Source: Oxytricha trifallax
Lineage: Eukaryota; Ciliophora; Spirotrichea; Sporadotrichida; Oxytrichidae
DNA length: 64,000 nt
Direction of reading: 5' to 3'
Assembly (NCBI GenBank): GCA_000711775.1
Contig: ARYC01000183.1
Location: forward strand, 62,001-126,000
Of the stretch, positions 1-11,744 are shown piece after piece. Made by a program: the position numbers and the translations under genes. Each line of letters begins with the position of its first letter. Positions within the stretch are counted from its first letter, which is position 1. The notes beneath the pieces are model-generated. The model saw only the letters and a program-made list of their open reading frames with translations, did not search any database and was not told the origin of the DNA.

Positions 1-48
1 CATTTCTTAAGCTTCAACCCTCTTCATAGCAGTACTTATAGATTCCAT
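1..48 (-). pseudogene. TBE 22-kDa ORF, N-terminus only
   Basis: ATG at 48 on the minus strand opens M-E-S-I-S-T-A-M-K-R, which matches the start M-E-S-M-N-D-A-M-K-R of the 22-kDa ORF in the complete TBE (start 14010). The rest lies outside the window. Function of the TBE 22-kDa protein is not known. Confidence 0.8.
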
Positions 49-612
49 ACTTGTTCCTTCTCTTATTATTGAATTTCAAATTTCAATATATAGAGTTCTG
101 GATCCTACTGTAAAAATCTTAGTATTAAATATGGGCATCTTATAGGAGGTCAACCTGGTAAGGATACGTGGAGAAAGCTGGCAGAAGCTGTAACAAACTT
201 CAGAGATGGAGCTCCATTTTTATCAATTTAGTTCCATTAAATTAGTACTAAATTTGTTTAAATTTAATGAGTACCGGCACTAAATTCGTTTAAATTTAAT
301 TGGTACAAATTTAATAGTACCAAAACTTAATTAGTACCAAGTTTTAAACTATAAGGTTTTAATGGAAAAGTTCCAAAATGGTTCAAAACCTAATTGGTAC
401 CAGTACTAACCTGAATTTATTCTCAGTTGGTACAAAAATTAAAAATATTAAGCATAAAATTAGAAAATGTATAGTTATAAACTAAGTATAAATATGATGT
501 CTAACACCTAAGAATCAACCATTGTTGTTGCAGTGCCAGCTCCTATACAAAGTTAGTATAGCCCAGTGAGGTTTTTACTTATTAATAATAGAAATTTAAA
601 TTGAATTTAAAC
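49..612. promoter_or_regulatory. TBE divergent intergenic region with iterated GTAC motifs
   Basis: Lies between the divergent 22-kDa and 57-kDa ORFs and so must hold both promoters. About 200 bp (roughly 240-435) contain eight GTAC cores, most in the context TTAGTACC or TTGGTACC. The same block recurs in the decayed copy at 5.4-5.6 kb. The complete TBE has different iterated motifs at the same place (TAGGTGGTGC and GCACCACCTA). Confidence 0.5.
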
Positions 613-2059
613 ATGGCGGCTAACTTAAATCGTAAGCCAGTTTCTCTTGGAACAGGTTAATCATTGCTCAACTTTGGCTCCTCCAAGAAACCAGAAGTAA
701 TTTATATTGAAAAGGAGGTAGAGCTAAGAGCTCTAGAGTTTGACTCTGAGGTCTTTAAAATTTAAGTTTAATACAAGAAGTAGAGTGCTGAGATGGGAGT
801 TTAAACATAAGTTGAATTGGTTGAGGAAGATAAGGAACAGCAACCAATAGAAAAAATTAAAACATTTATGTGAAGACTGCTTAAATTTTTTCTCAACTGA
901 GTCTAGCTTGAAGAGACATATCAAAGAGGTACACTCTGGTAGAGCTAAGATCTACTTCAAGCATGATAAAGTAGATGGTAGATACTAATGCACTACCTGC
1001 ATGAAGTCTTATACGCACTAAGCTAAAGTAAAGAGACATATGCAAAAGCATAATCTAAGCGAATTCCTGATTAAAGATGAGGAAACTTAAAAGCTTGTAC
1101 CTGCTAAAAGAAAAAATAACTCTCTTTATTCACAAATAGAGCAGTATGAGAGACTTAAGAGATAGAAGCGGTTTGAGTCAATGAACCAACCAGCAAATGG
1201 TATGTATATTGCATGCTTATAAGAGAGAGCAATGTATATACCTGCATTAAATGCAGTCGACATAAGCAGCTGTATTGAAAACTATTTGAATATTGACGTA
1301 CCTAACAAGGTAAAACTTATAGTTGTTGATGAATTCGCATAAAAGGTATATCCATTCAAGTATCTCATTAAGAAGAGCAATATTAAAATGAGTTTGCAAA
1401 TGAATACATAGTACTGAGAGAGGCTTTGAAAAAGATAATGCAAGAACTTAGCTAAGCTTGACGGAGTTATACTTGGTCATGGTTTTATTGCTTTGAGACT
1501 AAAGAAGTTTGAAATGACTCCTAAGAGAGTATCTCTACCATAATAGATATCCTGATGATTTGAATGAGATACTTACAAATATGACTAAGGGTGTAAAAGA
1601 GCTCCATGATCTAAGGTATGTTCATAGAGATTTGAAGCCAGAAAATGTAATGCTAAATCTCTGCCCTTTAGAAGTAGTAGTCATAGATTTCAACAGAGCA
1701 ATAAGACAAGAGATAGTGACTTTAGCTAAGGTTTTAGGCACTCCAGGATACTTTCCAATAAGGGAGAATTGGACAATGGCTCTGTATAATGGGATGTTTT
1801 GGCGGTAGCAGCAATTATCTTAGAGTGCGATATGGAAAGTATGTCATACTTTGGAACAAAACATGAGAAATAATCAATAATTTTGGCTGCTAAACATATT
1901 AAGCAATATGAAATATGCAATGAAATTAAGAAGATAGTTGAGATGGTCATCGTAAAAGCTCCAGCATATCCACGATAATCATTGGATTATATACTAGAAC
2001 AACTACAGACTGCTAAATTCAAGAGGTATCATAAGGATAAGCAGATATAATTTGTTTGA
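613..2059 (+). pseudogene. TBE 57-kDa C2H2 zinc-finger/kinase-like ORF, frameshifted
   Basis: Homologue of the TBE 57-kDa ORF. ATG at 613. Two C2H2 fingers follow (about 868-1015): C-x2-C-x12-H-x4-H, then C-x2-C-x12-H-x3-H. A kinase-like segment with HRDLKPEN, a DFN in place of DFG, and GTPGYFP is at about 1600-1770. The frame changes at least three times (a TGA at 868-870 just before the first finger, near 1400 and after the GTPGYF motif), so this copy is not translatable as read. Some frameshifts could be assembly errors, since host genes here also show homopolymer indels. Confidence 0.75.
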
Positions 2060-2639
2060 ATTAAGTACAGTAATACTCATTAAATATTCATTAAATTCAT
2101 AAAAAACCTGCGTTTTCCTACTAACCCCAATAAGACCCCAACTATACCCTACAAATCAAAGCACTTATAAACCTCACTAAGGGGTTTTGGGGTTTTGATT
2201 AGTGGGGGTGGAGCTTCCAAAAGAGTTTTGATATTGATTTTCTTTATTTTAAAAGTGTACAGATCCATATTTTAACTATGATCATAATCTAAATGCTGTG
2301 TCAATGCTCTTATAATAGGTAAATATTTAATAATTTAGAAGTAAAATAAAGTTAAAATGATTATATTAAACAGCATTTTTGATAATAATTATCTTCAGAT
2401 TATTACACTGCATCTTTTATTTCATAAACTAATATATTGTCATTTATTAAAAATTAAATAATAAAATTTTTGTATTAATTTTAGCGATATATAAGGTTTA
2501 GTCAAAGCATAACTATATATTTTATCAATTCAATCATTTTTTAATTAAATAATGATTAGCTGATATTTTATTTTTTAATACTTTTGGTAGAAATATTTTC
2601 TATAAATTGAAAATATTTTTACTGAATATCTTCTCTTTC

Positions 2640-3300
2640 AGCTGAACCACTGGCCATAGCAAATACAAAATTTATATTTATTTATTATAGTATAAGCAAG
2701 ACTTCTTGGGGCTTCTGATGAAGAAGAGTTGTCACCACCAGAGCAAACAGATGCACAATTTCCCATTTATAAATTAAATATTTGTAAATTATATAAAGAT
2801 ATTCTCATTTTTCCTAATGTTTAATACAGTGTTATAAAGAATAAAATGTTATACTAAAATTATAAGATTTTTACAATAGAATTATTTCTAGCTATAAAGT
2901 AAATACCCAGATAGCCCAGAATTTATTATAAAATATTAGAAACCATAAATAAATATAGTATATAATTAAAAGAAACACAAATATAAATGGGAATACTTAA
3001 TCAACTTGCAAACAGTGAGAAAAACAAGTCAAATCTTTGTATTTATTTAATCAAAATATTCAAAAATTATTTTCTAATTTTACCAATTTTATATTATAAT
3101 TTATTTTATATTTATGTTTGCAAATCCAAAAGCTCAAGCTGTCTAATTTTACAGCGAAAACAAGAGACTTGTTAACAGCCTAGCCTGTGCCAGCGCATTA
3201 ATGCTCGTAATGAAGGGTACCGCAGTATACCTCCAAGCCAAGGACCAACAATGAATATGACATTGATGGAGAGCCATTCACAATCTTATATAAATTGACT
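2640..3300 (+). other. MDS-like coding islands, unidentified
   Basis: Two short islands stand out from AT-rich surroundings by base composition. About 2690-2765 reads (plus) as a stretch with ASDEEELSPPEQTDAQ. About 3175-3300 is clearly richer in G+C and is open in more than one frame, so neither strand nor product can be fixed. They may be MDSs of one or more scrambled genes. No pointer pair linking them was found. Confidence 0.3.
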
Positions 3301-3544
3301 ATATATTAACCATAAAATAAGAAGCATAAGACATAATAAAGAACGAGAGGAAATATATCGAAACAAATGACAGATGGGGGCCATGCAATAAACTTGAATG
3401 AAAATATTATCATTATATTGATAGAATAAGGAGCAAATAATATTGTAAGAATTAAATGATGATGATTAATGATTAAAATCGAATTAATTTAGAATATCAT
3501 TGTTTTATTCTAAAATCAAACCATTAATCTTAGTCGTGATGTAG

Positions 3545-3790
3545 ACGTATCTGAGGGAGTTGACGTGGCAGTCATGAAGTAGAAAACTCCGAAAAAAACC
3601 AATCTCGCTATCACCAAGTCTCCTCCTATCAAGATGTCAACCGGATATAACCCTGGGACAGAGCTCGTAGAATTCAACTAGAATAACAATGAGTGGAGAA
3701 AAGCGTTTACCGGTCCTAATGCTGCTGAGAAACGTAATCCCTATCCATACGCTGTAGCACCCTAACCCTGTGTGGGAGAATATTCCTTAT
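3545..3790 (+). CDS. MDS-like coding segment, unidentified
   Basis: An open plus-strand frame of about 80 codons under the ciliate code, with higher G+C than its flanks and a balanced composition (motifs MSTGYNPGTELVEF, RKAFTGPNAAEKRNPYPY). No ATG-to-TGA gene is present: the segment has neither a clear start nor an end, as expected for one MDS. No family recognised. The 330 bp after it (3791-4130) show nothing beyond AT-rich sequence. Confidence 0.4.
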
Positions 3791-4139
3791 CGTTGATTTC
3801 TTGAATTAAATATTTCAAAGAAGTTTTATCATCCAAATTATATAGGGCAATATATGAGTTAATTTGTTAAAAATTAGATTTTACTAAATTTCAAAGGTCC
3901 AATTTGTATATAAGCTTCATTTTTTCTAAAATTTAAGATTTTGTCGGTTCACCTTTCATGTTTAAAAAGCTCAATAATATCCTTGATTTGGATATTATTA
4001 CTATTGATATTAGGCATTATACTACTGGCCATAAAAATATAATATTTTTTAAGTCATATCCTTGGGCTGCGTATTATACTAAAATTAGAAGAAAAAAATA
4101 TTTATCATTTTAACTCACATAATAATTATTATATATTAT

Positions 4140-4765
4140 TTGATAATATTGTTGCTGAGCAGCTGTATATTCTATTATTGAGCAGCTGTGTACTACTGCT
4201 ATTACTAATAGGCTGCATCATTGTACTATTACTGCTGAGCTGCAGGTACATTCTAGTTATAGTCATATGTTGCTTGCTGTGAGTAGTTATTATTGCCATA
4301 CCCTCCAACACCACCTGTGGCTTGAGAGTATTAATCATAAGCAACTGGATTGCCGTTTAAGTTAGGATACTGATTGTTTGTGTTTTAAGCAGTGTAACTA
4401 TTATTTTGCTACTCTTAAGAAGTGCGAACTGCGCTTTGGTTTATGGCGAGTTAAGAGTCATTTACTTTCACATTTTACTGATGCTTTTTGCCATGATGCT
4501 TCTTTTTCTTATCACTGTCGCTGCTGTTATCTTTCTTCTTTTTCAAGTTCTTAGGATTTTTCTCCTTGTGCAAGTCTTCTTTGACCTTAACTGTAGTTCT
4601 TGGATGACTAGACTAAGATGCTGGGTATTAGTTGTTGTAATTTGATGAAGCAGTAGCTCCGGCTGCTCTTGCGTAAGGATCGTAAACATTATCATACACT
4701 GAAGCAGGTGCGGCTATGGCAGGATTATAGTTTTAACCATAAGCATTCAAAACCTAATGAGTTTT
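4140..4765 (-). CDS. Q/N/Y-rich low-complexity protein (MDS)
   Basis: About 200 codons on the minus strand, from near 4765 down to near 4140, entered mid-protein. The order is an A/Y/N-rich stretch, a lysine-rich basic block (KNLKKKKDNSSDSDKKKKHH), then a Q/N/Y/G-rich tail with poly-Q made almost entirely of TAA/TAG codons. A CAGCTGCTCA repeat at the 3' side looks like a small tandem duplication that breaks frame. Such a composition is typical of prion-like RNA-binding or granule proteins, but no domain is visible. The flank 4766-5280 is AT-rich with no feature seen. Confidence 0.55.
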
Positions 4766-5284
4766 ATATGTGTTTTTATTGATTAGGGTAATGTTGGGGA
4801 TTAGGGTTTATTTGAGTTAGGAATCATTACTTTCGCCCTTGCTATGAAAATATTAAAGTTTTATATGACCAATTTTATAATATTGATCTTTTATATTATC
4901 ACATATGCATATAAATTAATGCATTCTTAATAAAAAAAAGATAAGTTTAAATGACATTTTTTCATAAGTTATCACTTATACTGACATTTATTTTATTTTG
5001 ATGATTGCATCATTTCAAAAAATTTGCATTTATGCAAAAATATTTTTGAAATTTTCATTATAAAATATTTTCAAATTCGCGTCAAGACTTTTATTTCTTT
5101 TATCTTGCGTTCTTAATTAACATTTATTTTTCAATACAAATTAGTTTGGTAACTTAAGTAAAGTTAAAATAAAAAATATGCATAAATTGACTCATTTTAA
5201 AATAGTTTTAATTTTATTATGTTTTAATTTAAAAATTATTATAAATGGAGATCAATCTTAAGTTTTTGTATTTCTAATAGCATG

Positions 5285-5920
5285 GCACTAAAATTTTGGA
5301 CACCTATAAAATATGGGCATCTTATAGACAGTCAACCCTCTAAAGATACGTGGTGAAAGTTTGTTAAAAATGAAATAAGTTTCAGATATGGATATCCATT
5401 TTAACTTATTAAATTTAATTAAAGTAGAACTGAATTGTTTAAATTTAATTAGTACCGGAACTATCAGTATAATTTTAAATGGTACCAATTCAATAGTACA
5501 AAAACTAAATTAGTACCTAGTTTTAATCTACTGATATTTTAATGGAAAAGTATCAATCTGATTCAAAACTAAATTGGTACCATGTTCTAAATAATTAAAC
5601 TATATTTGTACCAACATTATTGAAAAAATGGAGTCGCTTAGAATTATAAAAAGATGATTCATAAAATTTAGCTATTTTAATTAAATAAGTAAAACAAGCA
5701 ATAAATGAACTATCATTAAAATTTTTCCTTATGGGATAATTTTAAAATAACATTTATTAGATGTAGTGATGATAAAAATAAAAGATAAAATCTCAACAAT
5801 GAAAATCATATACTAAATTGAATCTAACAACAAAACTAAAAATAATAAAAAAAGACCCTAATCCTCAATATTACCCTGACAATCAAAACTTATATAAAAC
5901 TATAAAGGGGTTTAGATTTA
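5285..5920. mobile_element. Decayed TBE remnant
   Basis: The stretch 5305-5600 is collinear with 125-420 of the first TBE (shared GGGCATCTTATAG, GATACGTGG and the TTAGTACC/GGTACC cluster). About 5860-5915 matches that element's right end (AAGACCC...AAAGGGG), with the outer GGGGTTTTG lost. The whole 57-kDa ORF is deleted between the two blocks. It abuts the 3' end of the TMEM63-like gene. Confidence 0.7.
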
Positions 5921-5934
5921 TACCATATGTAATG

Positions 5935-8900
5935 TTATAAAAACGAAGGACATATTGTGTGGTTGACGTAATAGTCATAAGCTCCTCCTCCATATGCTCC
6001 ATTGTATCCTTAGCTGTATTGCTAATAGTATTAAGAAACACCCTATCTTAAAGCTTAGGTTGGATCCTAATTTATCTAAACTTAAGCTGTGTTAAAATTG
6101 TAAGCTCTCATCATAGCCTGGCCAAGGTTGCCTTGTTAGGCTTAAGGTTATCCTTAGGAGAATCCTGGGAGTGAATGCTGTTGCATTTATTGTTTCATGG
6201 CTTCTCTCTTGTTTGAATATGCTCTCACTGCGTCAAATACTGAGGCATTGGTGAGCTAATTCTTTTGAAGTAGAAGCTTGTCCTACTCTACAGAGTTCTT
6301 CTCTTTTTAAATTCTATGCTCGAGTAACTTAATGAAAGCCTCGTTCTTGGTGACTGGATTCTCTCTATCGTAGTCTGTTGGGAATTATAGCATAAAATCG
6401 TCATATTTATAGGTTAAGGCATCTTCTGTGTTGTCAGCTAAACATCTGTTGATAATTGTTCTTATTGGCAGGATTATGAAAAAACTTAAATTAAAAACTG
6501 TTTATAAACTTGTTAGACCAATAATGGCATAAGGAACAATAAGCTTTTGTCTTGGGTCATCTTCGTAGTATTCCTTATAAAGAGTTCTGTAGAAAAGTAA
6601 TAAATTGAGAGACCATAAGAAGGCAAAATAAGGCAAGAGATTTGCTATGAACTTTGCCATGAGTCCTGACATTTGCTCAGGTATTTTATGTCTTCTCAAT
6701 AGCAATGACTTAAAATGAGTTAAACATCGATTTCTTTTGGTTATTTAAAATTTAGTATATCAATCCAATATGAGAATATAAAGCCCACCATAGCAATAGG
6801 GATTGAAATTGGAAGTAGGGGATGGAAGAATATTGCAGTCAAGAATAAGTTAGCTGTGTTTGAATATCTATTTGCCATATCCAAAGGTGGTCCCTCCCAC
6901 AAAAGGTTTGCCTCTTCTTGGTTCATGATGCTATCTTTTCCTTATCTTCTGGCTCTAAATCTCTTAAAGAGTCTTATAGCATAAAATGGATCTAGTGCAT
7001 AGAGTATAAGAACATTTTAAGAAATCATATAGATATAATAGTATAGGGTCAAGGAATGAAATGGAAATCATAATATAGAAGATATCTGAGACTAGACCAC
7101 CATCAACGAACCATCTACTGGTAGCTACATTAACGACTATTGGAACAATGGATGTGTTGATAAATCTTGCAAATGTAAGCTTAAAAGCAACTGATAAGTT
7201 ACAAATATATATACAGCGAAATCGAGTAGAGTAAGAAAAAATTTACTTTATCTTTCAACTAATTGAAATTTATATTATTTTGAAATTAAAGCATAAATTA
7301 AAAAAGTTATAAGCAGTATAAGTTTCATGCTTCTCCGTTTAGGTAAATGCTCTAATAACTGTTCTTAAACAAATGTTTGTGAACACAATAATGAAGGAGC
7401 ACAATATAGATAAAAATCTAATGGTCCTATCTGATATGGAATCTGAACTATTATTAAGTTTATCTTTGCCAACATTAATACCATATATAATACCAAAACA
7501 AGCTCCCACTAAGAGAATGGTAGCAAAGTATGTCTTTAAGATTTTTCTGACTCTTTCAAAGAAGCCAATATTGAGGTTATCCCAGTAAACATCAGTAGGC
7601 TCTGGAGCTCTCTGGAATCTATTTTCAGCTGTAACTTTTTCTTGGTCTCCACAACAACTGCAAAATTTGTTGCTTATCCATTGCGTTAATCTTGTCCAAA
7701 TTGAGTCATCATATAAGTTAATTAAGGTCTATTAATCTCTCTAGGTCTGAAGCACTATAAATGCAGTACCAATATAAAGATCCTCTTTAGAGCCTGGAGC
7801 TAAATTCTACTCGAAATCAATCATCTCTTTTTGGGCTTTCTCAATGCTTTTATTAATTTGCTCAAGAGTAATGGTGTAACTCTTGCATATACCAGTTTAA
7901 ATTCTGAGAGGAGGGACTTCAATAGATCTATCTTGTTGTATCTTATCCCTTGTTAAACCTCTGTCTTGCATGAATTTTCTCAGGTGTAATTTAAACATAG
8001 CTTTTTATCTTGATAAAGTCATAAGCTCCTTGTTGCAAGCATACATCTTTTCAATGTTGTATGCGTAGTTAAAAAATAATTAAAACAATTCTATGTAAAG
8101 GAATTAAATGATGAAAATAGTTCTTCAATTTTTTTGAATACAATAAATTTATCAATTAGAGATATTTTTTTCAAATTAAAAATTTTCTTATAATTTTTTA
8201 AGAATCGATTTATTATGCTTTAAAAAAATGATTTTTTTATAATTTAATTTTTATATAGTTAACATAAGCTACCTTAATACCATACTTACTAAATTGCTTT
8301 TCAAATTTAATTAAAACAAAAATTATTTTTTTAAAAAACTCTTAGTTAATTTGTTTATATAAATTTCTCTTTGAATTAATCAGGTGTTAAATTTTTGGGC
8401 AAGTGCTTAGCAACAATAGTGAAGTCAGACGGTGACACTACATCCTAGTCCAGGTCATTATTAGTCTGAATTAGCATTTTCCTCAGCCATATTGAGTGGA
8501 TGAGCAGGTAAACTATTCCAGCTGCATTTAAGTAAACAATCACGTCTGCAAACACAATTAGAGCGTCATCTGAGAACATTTACTTCAATTCAAACACATT
8601 TCCAATAGAGATTTTAGACATGTAAGGAAAGGAAGATATATCGTAACCAGATTTCTTCAAGGTCTAATGAAATAAAAATAATTAAAAGTTAAAATATCTG
8701 TATGCCAGAGAGAATAGTGCAAGGGATACCACAAATTATAGCTAAAATGAAAAGTAACCATGTTAGATTCTTTTTCAAAGCGTAATACATTGGATAACCA
8801 GGACCTAAGGGATAAAGCTCTTTGATATCAGTACACAATGGAAAATGCGATCCAGCCTATAAATAGTTTGCGGTTACAAAAATTTAAAGGAGTATATACT

Positions 8901-8950
8901 ATAGGAATCGGAAAACCGCAGCATAAGCAAAAGGAGTCAGTATTTTTGGG
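5935..8950 (-). CDS. OSCA/CSC1/TMEM63-like cation channel, MDSs with IESs
   Basis: Multi-pass membrane protein read on the minus strand. In order: an N-terminal membrane region (FVTANYLQAG, then two hydrophobic segments), SDFTIVAKHLPKNLTPD (the RRM-like cytosolic domain of the family), PTDVYWDNLNIGFFERVRK, then successive membrane helices and YWID-KSLLLRRHKIPEQM, all in the order expected for OSCA/CSC1/TMEM63 mechanosensitive channels (DUF221). A Q/Y/G-rich tail follows, ending near 5935. At least four IESs interrupt it: 7202-7309 (TAACTT), about 8075-8360, one near 8665-8700 (pointer AGA) and one near 6725-6775 (pointer TA). No initiator ATG is visible near 8950, so the 5' MDS lies elsewhere. 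Both ends are approximate. Confidence 0.8.
7202..7309 (-). other. IES in the TMEM63-like gene, pointer TAACTT
   Basis: AAGTTA (TAACTT on the coding strand) occurs at 7196-7201 and 7304-7309. Removing one copy and the AT-rich 102 bp between them gives A-Y-N-L-S-V-A-F-K-L-T-F in frame, matching the family. Unprocessed, the frame breaks. Confidence 0.85.
8075..8360 (-). other. IES in the TMEM63-like gene, about 285 bp
   Basis: Very AT-rich insert between KNLTPDQFKEKF and NYAYNIEKMY. A 3-bp pointer ATA would join the flanks in frame as KEKFIELFQLFFNYAY. A 12-bp repeat, TTGTTTTAATTA, is also present near both edges but gives a wrong frame. Exact ends are uncertain. Confidence 0.55.
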
Positions 8951-9054
8951 ATCAATGTTTATAGACTTTAGATTCACTACTTGATTTGCTTGCTAAAACA
9001 AGGGTTATACAACCTAAGTCTCTATCTAAGTGAAAATGCTTTATGCATATAGAA

Positions 9055-10604
9055 ATGATGAGATTTATAAAAAATTTACAATCAATCAAGCTATAATAGA
9101 CTTTTCCAGTAAGCTGTGGATCTTCATTAAGATTTGTTAAGTGTGGAACTTTTCTATCCTCCCTTTTCATGATGAAATCGAAGTTGTCATTATTTTTCTA
9201 TGTTCTTTCTCTTTCCTCTTAAAGTTTTTGCTCCCAAGGTTTTTCCATTTCCTCAACAGCTTTTGTATTTTCTTCCATTGTTTCTACAAGCTCAGCTAGG
9301 TTTCCAAGACCTAAATCATTCAAGTTAATTATGCCACCTCCACTAGCAGCTTTTAGAAGAATCTGTTTAAGTTTCTCATTCTCTTCTCTCAGCTCCCTGA
9401 TCAGTCTTTCTTAAGCACTTTCATTAACAACTGCTTTGTTTTGAATTTTCTTTGCTCTGTCCGCATATCTTAAGGTACCAAGAGTTTCTTCATAATTAAT
9501 GGAAGCTGGAGAAAGAGCACAAATCATAATGGTTTTAGAGTTACCACCGAGAGCATTTTACAAAATTCTGGTGAGAGCAGAATCTCTGTAAGGAACAACA
9601 GTTTTCTTTTCTTTTCCGATAGCTTTATCAGCAAGAATAGAGATACATTAACCCAATACAGTGAGAGACTTATTAATAGCACAGCCTTCTTTCAATGTGC
9701 TGCCAGTAGCTCCAGTTTGACCAGCTTTCTCAGAACCAGCAAGATCTACCAGATTAATGACTGAAAACTTCTCGTTCTTTCTGCCATCAACATATTCTAC
9801 CTGCTTAAATTCGATTGTGATAATTGTATGAGCTCTACTAGATGTAGCATTCATGAGTGTTGATCCAATAGATCTGTTTCTGTATCCTTCATCCATCTTG
9901 GCTTCAATTGCCTCATAAGAATCAACTGGATGTTTACTAAGATCTTGAACGTACACTCCCAAAGTTCTATAATAATTAATAAGAAATTTAAATCCTCACT
10001 TACTTATGTTCTCTGATTTTTAAACCACCGGTAGGCCTGTGTTAAGGCAAGACCATCAAATCTTAGGTCTTTTCATTGTAAATTTCTACAACTGAGAAAC
10101 TGACCTCAAAGTTCATGTTTGGGTTCTTTAATTTATTGATTCTTGTAAATATTTCATTGCAAGCAATAGGCACAATACCTTTATTGGCTCCGTACCCAAT
10201 CTTTAAATTATTCATTAAAAAGCCGAAATATGATTTACCATAGAGTATGATTTACCACTACCAGTCTGTCCATAAGCGAATAAGCAACAGTGATAGCCTT
10301 CCCAAGCATTATCTAAGACCTGCTTTCCTAAAGCATTGTATACGATTGTTTGATCTGCGTATCTGGCACCTTTTGCTTTGTTGAAACCATCACTTGTTAT
10401 ATCAAATCCATCATGGGACCAAAAACTGTAATCAAAAGTAAAGGTTTTTGGACCTTCCACATTATCATTAATAATGGTAGTAGGGCCATCCTAGATAAAT
10501 ATTAGCTTTAGAAAAATTCTTACCATATCAATACACAGCTTAGCTCCTCTCTCCTCTTCACGCTGATTGAAGGGTCTGACTCTTACAGCGACTTTAACAC
10601 TCAT
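9055..10604 (-). CDS. Kinesin-3 motor domain, MDS 1 of a scrambled gene
   Basis: ATG at 10604 starts [16 protein letters not shown], the typical kinesin N-terminus. P-loop [10 protein letters not shown], switch I NATSSRAH and switch II DLAGSE follow, then the neck and a coiled coil, ending [23 protein letters not shown]: the KIF1-type lead-in to an FHA domain. Three GT-AG introns (33-38 nt) are removed, near 10490, 10210 and 9970. About 472 codons. The sequence then enters a fourth intron, and the segment stops at the 12-bp pointer ATGATGAGATTT (9055-9066). The FHA domain is not next to it but at 40385 on the other strand, where the same 12 bp recur. Microtubule plus-end transport is the family role. 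Confidence 0.92.
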
Positions 10605-10719
10605 ATTTATAATTATAAACTAATTTAATACATTCAGACACTTTTTCTAATAAAACATCAGATTTCTTTGCTTTTCAATCGATACTAGCATTACATAATT
10701 TATACAACCTAAAATCTTA

Positions 10720-11275
10720 CGCCATGAATTTCAGCTTTGTTAAAGTCTGGAGGAACTTGTCTTAAGAATTATTAAATAGGATCTTTGACCTTCCTCATAT
10801 TTTGTATATTCTAGGCTGCATTTAAAAATTAGAAATTCTTTTTTTTATTTATCATTTAAATTTGGTCAAACTTAAATATTTTTGAGATTGTCAGGATCTG
10901 TATTGTTTGAAGTCATTTTGAATTCCGTATCTTCGTTTTCCTCTGCAAGAAATTTATTGATTTCCATTCTTTCTGCATTCTTTATCGCTGTCTTAGTCCG
11001 CTGGTAAGCTGTTTGAGCGATTTGTGAGGTATTTTATGATTAAGATGCAATCGAAACATCCTAACAAATACAAATGATTTAAAAGTAAAAAAATCAAATA
11101 AAAGTCTCTTGATTTATGAGAAAACCCAGAATTTATAAAAGAAACTATTTATCATCCTGTTTATTACTCCTCATTTGATTTATAAGTTAATATAATATTA
11201 AATATTTGATGTTACTGCTAGGCTTTAGCATTAGGACTATTATTTTTCGGTGGTTGAGTTTAATCCATCTACATT
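10720..11275 (-). CDS. Small unknown gene, incomplete
   Basis: A possible start MQMDQTQPPKNNSPNAKA lies near 11270. After an unresolved gap the frame resumes near 11050 with DVSIASQSQNTSQIAQTAYQ and runs to ...DPDNLKN. An IES (10804-10882) is removed and coding continues MRKVKDPIQQFLRQVPPDFNKAEIHG to about 10720. No family recognised; polar with some helical propensity. The 3' end is not seen. The region 11280-11740 upstream holds only AT-rich sequence. Confidence 0.5.
10804..10882 (-). other. IES, pointer AAAATAT
   Basis: ATATTTT (AAAATAT on the coding strand) at 10797-10803 and 10876-10882. Excision joins DPDNLKN to MRKVKDPIQQ in frame; without it a TGA follows at once. Confidence 0.75.
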
Positions 11276-11744
11276 ATATATTAAATCAGCACATTTTCAA
11301 TATGATATGATATCCTTACAATTGTTGAGTTTAATTTATAAAATATCCTCACTATAACAATAAACTATATTAAGTATTTTATGATAGTATTTTATAAATA
11401 GTTTTCGAAACTTTAAAGCTTGATATCTTAGTTCTGTGTGGGGTACAGTGACTATTTATCGTCTATATAAATAAATTTAACTTTATTTCTAAAGGCATTA
11501 TAATATATATTAATAAAAAGTATATTATTTATTTATATATAATTGATTATACATACTTTTCATTTTTAAAGTAATATGAAAATTATTAACAAAAACGAAT
11601 ATGACAATTTATATGATATAAGCTAAAATAACTAATTTACTCTATTTCTAATACATGTAATTGATAATATATGGATTTATATGAAATTTATGAAAGTCAT
11701 AATTAATAATATAGTATAAATAATTAGTTTAAAAAGTGAATAAA

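Larger units (their letters stand above)
1..2197 (+). mobile_element. TBE transposon, right part (cut by window edge)
   Basis: Right portion of a telomere-bearing element. The right terminal inverted repeat ends at 2197 in GGGGTTTTGGGGTTTTG, i.e. CAAAACCCC repeats read outward, followed by ATT, a plausible ANT target duplication. It carries the start of the 22-kDa ORF (minus, 1-48) and a decayed 57-kDa zinc-finger/kinase ORF (613-2059), in the same divergent arrangement and with the same 565-bp start-to-start distance as the complete element at 12029-16183. The terminal repeat beyond the first 16 bp differs from that element, so it is another subfamily. Confidence 0.9.

Noticed and set aside
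1560..1808. Short ORF with HRDLKPEN as a free-standing protein kinase
   Set aside because: It is the kinase-like part of the TBE 57-kDa ORF, lacks DFG and sits between the TBE divergent promoter and terminus.
2181..2197. C4A4/G4T4 blocks as a real telomere or chromosome end
   Set aside because: They are at transposon termini with target duplications and continue into other sequence; telomeres would be long terminal arrays.
8080..8360. 12-bp repeat TTGTTTTAATTA as the pointer of the TMEM63 IES
   Set aside because: Joining there puts the downstream segment out of frame; a 3-bp ATA join gives the conserved frame, so the 12-bp AT-rich repeat is probably chance.
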